From assembly GCA_951800935.1 (NCBI GenBank), contig CATOLW010000014.1, positions 1-12,025 on the forward strand: a DNA stretch of 12,025 nt, in the 5' to 3' direction. Made by a program: the position numbers and the translations under genes. Positions 8,183 to 12,025 of the stretch are shown piece after piece. This stretch comes from an uncultured Clostridium sp. (GTDB lineage Bacteria > Bacillota_A > Clostridia > TANB77 > CAG-508). The number at the start of each line of letters is the position of its first letter. Position 1 is the first letter of the stretch. The notes under the pieces were generated by a model. The model saw nothing but the letters and a program-made list of their open reading frames with translations. It did no database searches and was not told the DNA's origin.

Positions 8183-8211
8183 ATTATATAACAAAAATAG
8201 CACTGTTTCAA
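8183..8211 (-). promoter_or_regulatory. leuS promoter (no T-box leader)
   Basis: On the minus strand TTGAAA (plus 8206-8211) is separated by 17 bases from a perfect TATAAT (plus 8183-8188). Transcription would start roughly 25 bases before the leuS start codon, leaving no room for the T-box leader that often controls this gene in Firmicutes. Confidence 0.75.
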
Positions 8212-8243
8212 GGATTTTCATAAAAAAGAATAAAAATCTGCCC

Positions 8244-8272
8244 TTGAATAAAAACTACAAAAATGATAAAAT
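8244..8272 (+). promoter_or_regulatory. Promoter of the HD-domain gene pair
   Basis: TTGAAT (8244-8249), a 17-base spacer and TAAAAT (8267-8272) lie just upstream of the first HD gene. It is divergent from the leuS promoter; both share the 142-base gap between the two start codons. Confidence 0.55.
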
Positions 8273-8292
8273 AAGAACCACGAGGTGGAAAC

Positions 8293-9059
8293 ATGATAGA
8301 AATCGAAAAAGCAAAGCAAGTCTTAAAAAAATACATAAGCAATTATGATAGCAATAACGATAGAATTCGAGTAAAAATAGGGCATATTCAAAGAGTAGCA
8401 AAATTAGCCAAAGAAATAGCCATAGACCTAAAACTATCAGAAGAAGACATACGGCTTAGCAGAACTAATAGGACTACTACATGATATAGGAAGATTCGAA
8501 CAAGTAAAACAATATAATACTTTTAATGATAAAGACAGTGTCAATCATGGAGAACTAGCAGTAGAAATATTATTTGGGCAAGGTATAATTCGAGAATTTA
8601 TCAAAGACACACAATATGATGAAATCATAAGAAAAGCTATTTTGAATCACAATCGAAATAAAGCAAACATCGAAGTTTCCAATGAAAAAGAATTACTACA
8701 TTCAAAAATTATTCGAGATGCTGATAAAGCAGATATTATTTATATGTTAGTATTTGAAAACCAAGAAACAGCATGGGGAAGTAATACTATAGAAAAAGAA
8801 AAAATAACAGATGAAATTTACCAAGAATTTATCAAAGAAAAAGCCATCGATTATCAAAAAAGAAAAACAGGAGTAGATATATTAGTAAGCCATTTTGCTT
8901 ATGCGTTTGATTTTGAATATGAATATGCAATACGGACTAGTAAAGCAAAAAGAATATTTTGATAAAATATACCAAAGATTTGCATTTGAAGATCAACAAA
9001 CCCAAGAAAGAATGAGTGAAATATATAAAATGACAAAAAAGTATTTAGAAGAAAGATAA
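8293..9059 (+). CDS. HD-domain phosphohydrolase A, split by two +1 shifts at CGG
   Basis: HD-superfamily metal-dependent phosphohydrolase, substrate unknown (nucleotides or signalling nucleotides are typical). With single-base skips at 8452 and 8933 the product is 254 aa. Metal-binding pattern: His31 (KIGHIQRV), His63-Asp64 (LLHDIGRFEQ), a later HGELAVEIL, ILNHN and the Asp of IRDADKADIIY. The neighbouring paralogue B is an in-frame guide: its His32 to His64 spacing is 32 residues, and the merged A has the same spacing (31 to 63) only if CGGC counts as one residue. Unshifted translation stops at 8484, right after the break and before the HD doublet. ATG 8293 follows GAGGTGG at 8282-8288. The end of the gene is 10 bases before gene B. 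A plain pseudogene is possible but would not explain the intact downstream frame. Confidence 0.85.
8452..8455 (+). other. +1 frameshift site CGGC (site 5, HD protein A)
   Basis: Context is ATA CGGC TTA GCA GAA. Skipping C gives I-G-LAELIGLLHDIGRFE; paralogue B reads I-Q-LAELIGLLHDIGRFE with no shift, so exactly one surplus base is present. Position 54 is variable in the family, so Gly (C skipped) and Arg (following C skipped) fit about equally here. Confidence 0.85.
8933..8936 (+). other. +1 frameshift site CGGA (site 6, HD protein A)
   Basis: Context is ATA CGGA CTA. Skipping C continues as YAI-G-LVKQKEYFDKIYQRF and on to a C-terminal helix ending LEER at the TAA of 9057-9059. Unshifted, the protein ends after ten more residues. 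The preceding codon is the same as at site 5. Confidence 0.78.
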
Positions 9060-9069
9060 GGAAAAGAAA

Positions 9070-9852
9070 ATGATAATTGATATAGAAAATGCCAAGAAAG
9101 AGTTAATTCATTATGTGGAAGAACAAAAAGAGAAGAATCTAAAAGTACCTAGAAAATTAGCACATATTATGAGAGTAACCAAAAACAGTAAAGAACTAGC
9201 AACAAAGCTAAATTTAGAAGAAGAGCAAATCCAATTAGCAGAACTAATCGGATTATTACATGATATTGGAAGATTTGAACAGTATAAAAAGGTAAATGCT
9301 AAAACAGATTCCATTAATCTAGACACAACAACAAAATTCAACCATGGAGAAGCAGGAATAGAAATCCTAAAAAGAGATCATTATATTAGAAACTATATAA
9401 AACAAGACAAATATGATGATATTATTTTAACTGCTATCTATGAACACAATCGATATGAGTTAAGTCAAAGTTTAACCAAAGAACAAGAACTGTTTTCAAA
9501 AATAATCAAGGATGCCGATAAAATAGACTTAATTTATGAAGCAGTAGATATTTATTGGCAAAAACCAGAAGACATCAAAGAAATCGAAAATGGAAAATTG
9601 TCAGAAAAAATGTTAGAAAATTTTTATCACAAAAAATTAGCAGACAACCGAAATAGTATCAGCAAAACTGATGAAATTTTAAGATTTGCATCTTTTATTT
9701 ATGATATTAACTTTCCTTGTAGTTTAAGAATATTAAAAGAAAATAACAACATCAGTAAAATGATAAATCGATTCCAGTATCAATTACCTAAAACCAAAGA
9801 GGAAATGCAAAAAGTCAAAGAAATAGTAGAGAAAGAATTAAGCAGAGATTAG
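9070..9852 (+). CDS. HD-domain phosphohydrolase B
   Basis: Second member of the tandem HD pair, 260 aa, intact in one frame. Metal-binding residues: His32 (LAHIMRV), His64-Asp65 (LLHDIGRFEQ), a later FNHGEAGIEIL, the His of YEHNRYE and the Asp of IKDADKIDLIY. The C-terminal region is predicted helical and basic. It shares long blocks with protein A, so the two arose by duplication, although overall divergence is substantial. AAGGA lies upstream of ATG 9070, 10 bases after the stop of gene A, so the pair is likely co-transcribed. Its one CGG triplet is ATC-GGA (Ile-Gly) and causes no frame change. The stop codon lies inside the left arm of a downstream hairpin. Substrate is not known. Confidence 0.85.
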   Translation: MIIDIENAKKELIHYVEEQKEKNLKVPRKLAHIMRVTKNSKELATKLNLEEEQIQLAELIGLLHDIGRFEQYKKVNAKTDSINLDTTTKFNHGEAGIEILKRDHYIRNYIKQDKYDDIILTAIYEHNRYELSQSLTKEQELFSKIIKDADKIDLIYEAVDIYWQKPEDIKEIENGKLSEKMLENFYHKKLADNRNSISKTDEILRFASFIYDINFPCSLRILKENNNISKMINRFQYQLPKTKEEMQKVKEIVEKELSRD

Positions 9853-9908
9853 AAGAAAGGGATTAGGGGGGATTAAGGAACGTCCCCTAATCCCCCCTTA
9901 ATCTCTGC
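9842..9908 (+). repeat. GC-rich hairpin/REP-like element before topB
   Basis: An outer stem GCAGAGATTA (9842-9851) pairs with TAATCTCTGC (9899-9908). An inner stem GGGGGGATTA (9866-9875) pairs with TAATCCCCCC (9888-9897) around AGGAACGTCCCC. It overlaps the HD-B stop codon. It is far more GC-rich than its surroundings and shares ACGTCCCC and a GGGATTAGGGG block with the element after topB. No T tract follows, so it is better described as an intergenic repeat or mRNA-processing hairpin than as a classic terminator. Confidence 0.75.
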
Positions 9909-9936
9909 AGAAAAGAGAAAGGAAACGAGAAATAAA

Positions 9937-11900
9937 TTGGGCAAAAAATTATTAATAACAGAAAAGCCATCTGTGGCAATGGAATTTGCAAAAGCACTTA
10001 AAATAACAACCAATCGAAAAAATGGATACTTAGAATCTAATGATTGGATTATTACTTGGTGTGTAGGGCATTTAGTAACAATGAGTTATCCAGATAAATA
10101 TGATGAGAAATTAAAGCTATGGCGATTGGAAACTTTGCCATTTATTCCAGAAGAATGGAAGTATGAAATTATTCCAGCAGTTGCCAATCAATTTAATATT
10201 GTAAAAGAATTGATGCGGGAGAGAAGATATTGAAGAAATTTATAATGCAGGGGACTCTCGGGCGAGAAGGAGAATACATACAAAGATTGGTATTTATGAT
10301 GGCAAAACCAAATCCAAAAGCCAAAATGAAACGTGTATGGATTGATTCCCAAACAGAAGAAGAAATTATGAGGGGAATCCGAGAGGCAAAAGACTTATCA
10401 GAATATGATAGTTTATCAGATAGTGCTTATTTAAGAGCCAAAGAAGATTATTTAATAGGTATTAACTTTTCAAGATTATTGTCTATCATCTATGGAAGAA
10501 AGTTAGCACAAAGTATCAACGAAGACAAAGCTTCTATATCAGTAGGTAGAGTTATGACTTGTGTATTAGGTATGATTGTTGCAAGAGAGAGAGAAATTAG
10601 AAATTTTGCCAAAACCAAATATTATAAAATATTAGGAGAATTTGGAGAAGAAAAAGCTTCTTTTAAAGCAGAATGGAAAGTAAATGAAAAATCAGTGATG
10701 TATGAATCTCTAAAACTTTATAATGAAACAGGTTTTAAAAAAGAGCAAGAGGCAAAAGAATTTATTAGCAGTTTAGCAGGAAAACAAGCTACGATAACAG
10801 AATTAAAAAAATCAAAACAAAAAGAAAATGCACCATTGTTATTTAATTTAGCAGAAATTCAAAATGAATGTACAAAAAGATTTAAAATTAAGCCAGATAC
10901 TACCTTAGAAATTATTCAAAATTTGTATGAAAAAAAATTAGTAACATATCCTAGAACCGATGCTAGAGTACTATCAACGGCAGTTGCAAAAGAAATAACC
11001 AAAAACTTAAATGGAATAACAAGAGGATTTAAAGATGAAGAAATACAAGGGTATATCAAAAAAATGGTAGAGGAAAAATATTCAACTAATTTAGTAAAAA
11101 CTAAATATGTTAATGACAGTAAAATTACAGATCATTATGCCATTATTCCGACAGGACAAGGATATGAAAATTACAACCAATTGCCAGATTTACAAAAGAA
11201 AGTATATAAAGTGATTGTCAAAAGATTTCTAGCTATTTTCTATCCACCAGCTGAATATAATAAAGTACAAGTAACCGTTACTATCGAAAATGAGACATTT
11301 CATTGTAGTGGAAAAGTATGTGTAAAACAGGGGTATTTAGAAATTTTAAAACCAAAATCCACAGAAAAAGAAAAAAATGGGGAAAACGAAACTGAAAAAT
11401 CAGAAAATGAAACAACAAAAAAAGAAGATAACAATTTAGAAATTCTAAAAACACTAAAAAAAGGACAAACTTTAGAGGTGAAAAATTTTGAAATAAAAGA
11501 TGCTGAAACATCTCCACCAAATAGATACAACTCAGGTTCTATTATTTTAGCAATGGAAAATGCTGGGAAATTAATTGAAGAAGAAGAACTAAGAGAACAA
11601 ATTAAAGGAGCAGGAATTGGAACCAGTGCAACCAGAGCTGAAATTATGAAAAAACTAGAAAAAATCAAATACATTGAAATTAATTCAAAAACACAAATTA
11701 TCACACCAACGAATAAGGGAGAAAAAATTTATGACATTGTCTATACCTCTATGCCAGACATGCTAAATCCAAAACTTACAGCTAGCTGGGAAAAAGGGCT
11801 AGACATGGTAGCTAAAAAAGCAATAAAACCAGAAGAATTTATGACGAAATTAAAAGATTATATTTATTCGAAATTTAATAAATTAGTAGTGAAAATGTAA
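9937..11900 (+). CDS. topB: Type IA DNA topoisomerase (topoisomerase III-like), split by two +1 shifts at CGG
   Basis: Cuts and rejoins one DNA strand to relax or decatenate DNA. With single-base skips at 10216 and 10259 the product is 653 aa, normal for TopB. Order: TOPRIM domain with the ITEKPSVA block (Glu9) and CVGHLV, then NAGDS-G108-REGEY, the acidic metal-binding motif; the central domain with FNLAEIQNECTKRF; LVTYPRTDAR with catalytic Tyr337; DHYAIIPT; and GIGTSATRAEIM near the C-terminus. No C-terminal zinc fingers are present. A Lys/Glu/Asn-rich insert follows residue 465. Start is TTG 9937, with a purine-rich GAAAGGAAACGAG upstream at slightly long spacing; no ATG fits. Both breaks lie within 45 bases, straddling the start of the acidic motif; unshifted translation ends at 10233 with 98 aa and no active-site tyrosine. 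Confidence 0.88.
10216..10219 (+). other. +1 frameshift site CGGG (site 7, topB)
   Basis: Context is ATG CGGG AGA GAA. Skipping C gives KELM-G-REDIEEIYNAGDS, the helix and strand that lead into the TOPRIM acidic motif. Gly94 falls at a variable position. Unshifted, the next stop is at 10231-10233. Confidence 0.82.
10259..10262 (+). other. +1 frameshift site CGGG (site 8, topB)
   Basis: Context is TCT CGGG CGA GAA. Skipping C yields NAGDS-G-REGEYIQRLV; this Gly108 lies inside the DxGREGE catalytic motif, where Gly is a familiar residue in TopB-type enzymes. It comes 43 bases after site 7, so two shifts are needed within 15 codons. Confidence 0.87.
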
Positions 11901-11905
11901 AAGAG

Positions 11906-11930
11906 GGATTAGGGGACGTCCCCAAAATCC
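11906..11930 (+). repeat. GC-rich palindromic hairpin after topB
   Basis: The perfect palindrome GGGGACGTCCCC (11912-11923) is flanked by GGATT (11906-11910) and AATCC (11926-11930), which extend the stem. It lies in the 45-base gap between topB and the next gene and shares sequence with the hairpin upstream of topB. No T tract follows, and the next gene starts 15 bases later. Confidence 0.7.
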
Positions 11931-11945
11931 TTTAGGAGAGAAAAG

Positions 11946-12025
11946 ATGAATACAATTTTAGGAGAACTTGGTAAGTCAGCAAAATTTATTGATTTACTAA
12001 AACGAATTGAAAATAGAACAAGTCC
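11946..12025 (+). CDS. mfd: Start of probable transcription-repair coupling factor (partial)
   Basis: The first 26 codons of a gene that continues past the window edge. ATG 11946 has AGGAGAG immediately upstream (11934-11940). The visible N-terminus, with ELGKSAKFIDLLKRIENRTSP, resembles the start of Mfd proteins from Firmicutes (a short helix ending in a Ser-Pro before the UvrB-like domain). Mfd would remove stalled RNA polymerase at DNA lesions and recruit UvrA, which fits the other DNA-maintenance genes here. The stretch is too short to confirm; no helicase motif is in view. Confidence 0.5.
   Translation, partial: MNTILGELGKSAKFIDLLKRIENRTS

Noticed and set aside
8151..8292. T-box riboswitch upstream of leuS
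   Set aside because: The 142-base gap is shared with a divergent gene, and a strong promoter sits about 35 bases from the start codon, leaving no room for a T-box leader; no T-box core motif was seen.
2011..10262. Frameshifts as sequencing or assembly error
   Set aside because: Not excluded without reads, but disfavoured: the sites are not homopolymers, other GG dinucleotides in all phases and the other genes (including the long leuS) are clean, and the insertions occur only in glycine-codon phase. Kept as the main alternative.
1855..11900. The four split genes as ordinary pseudogenes
   Set aside because: Decay would give mixed insertions, deletions and stops. Here all eight lesions are the same single C before GGN, every segment is otherwise open and carries conserved motifs, and no other lesion is present.

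Overview
The window comes from an AT-rich, low-GC Gram-positive bacterium, most like an uncultured gut Firmicute (Clostridia/Mollicutes-like). The basis is the codon bias toward A/T, the AGGAGG-type ribosome binding sites, the sigma-A-like promoters and the gene families present. It holds ten genes, one of them cut by the right edge.

Layout. A rightward cluster at 52-3759 encodes a YfiH/PgeF-family protein, an LD-carboxypeptidase, a family-4 uracil-DNA glycosylase and a GltD-like flavin/Fe-S oxidoreductase, and ends in a hairpin terminator. A leftward gene (3773-4873) encodes an unrecognised protein with an HExxH metallopeptidase motif. Divergent from it is a coiled-coil protein (5075-5710) built on ten 30-bp repeats. 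Leucyl-tRNA synthetase (5760-8150) is leftward. Two tandem paralogous HD-domain phosphohydrolases (8293-9059, 9070-9852), a topoisomerase III-like enzyme (9937-11900) and the start of a probable mfd (11946-) are rightward.

Main observation. Four genes (glycosylase, GltD-like oxidoreductase, first HD protein, topoisomerase) are each split by exactly two +1 frame changes. All eight are the same event: one extra C directly before a glycine codon GGN, so that the interrupted frame reads CGG. Ignoring that C restores full-length proteins of normal family size with their motifs intact. By hand count CGG occurs 18 times on coding strands: 8 in codon phase, all at frameshifts; 4 as NCG-GNN and 6 as NNC-GGN, none at a frameshift. 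CGG is never used as arginine here, although AGA, AGG, CGT, CGA and CGC are. The simplest reading is that CGG is an unassigned or very poorly decoded codon at which the ribosome moves +1 and inserts glycine, so CGGN acts as a four-base Gly codon. Systematic sequence error is the main alternative. It must explain phase specificity, the absence of homopolymers and the clean state of the neighbouring genes.

Functionally this is mostly housekeeping DNA: DNA repair (glycosylase, Mfd), DNA topology, nucleotide/HD hydrolysis, cell-wall peptide trimming and tRNA charging. No mobile element, CRISPR array, tRNA or rRNA was seen. GC-rich hairpins sharing ACGTCCCC lie on both sides of the topoisomerase gene and look like an intergenic repeat family.
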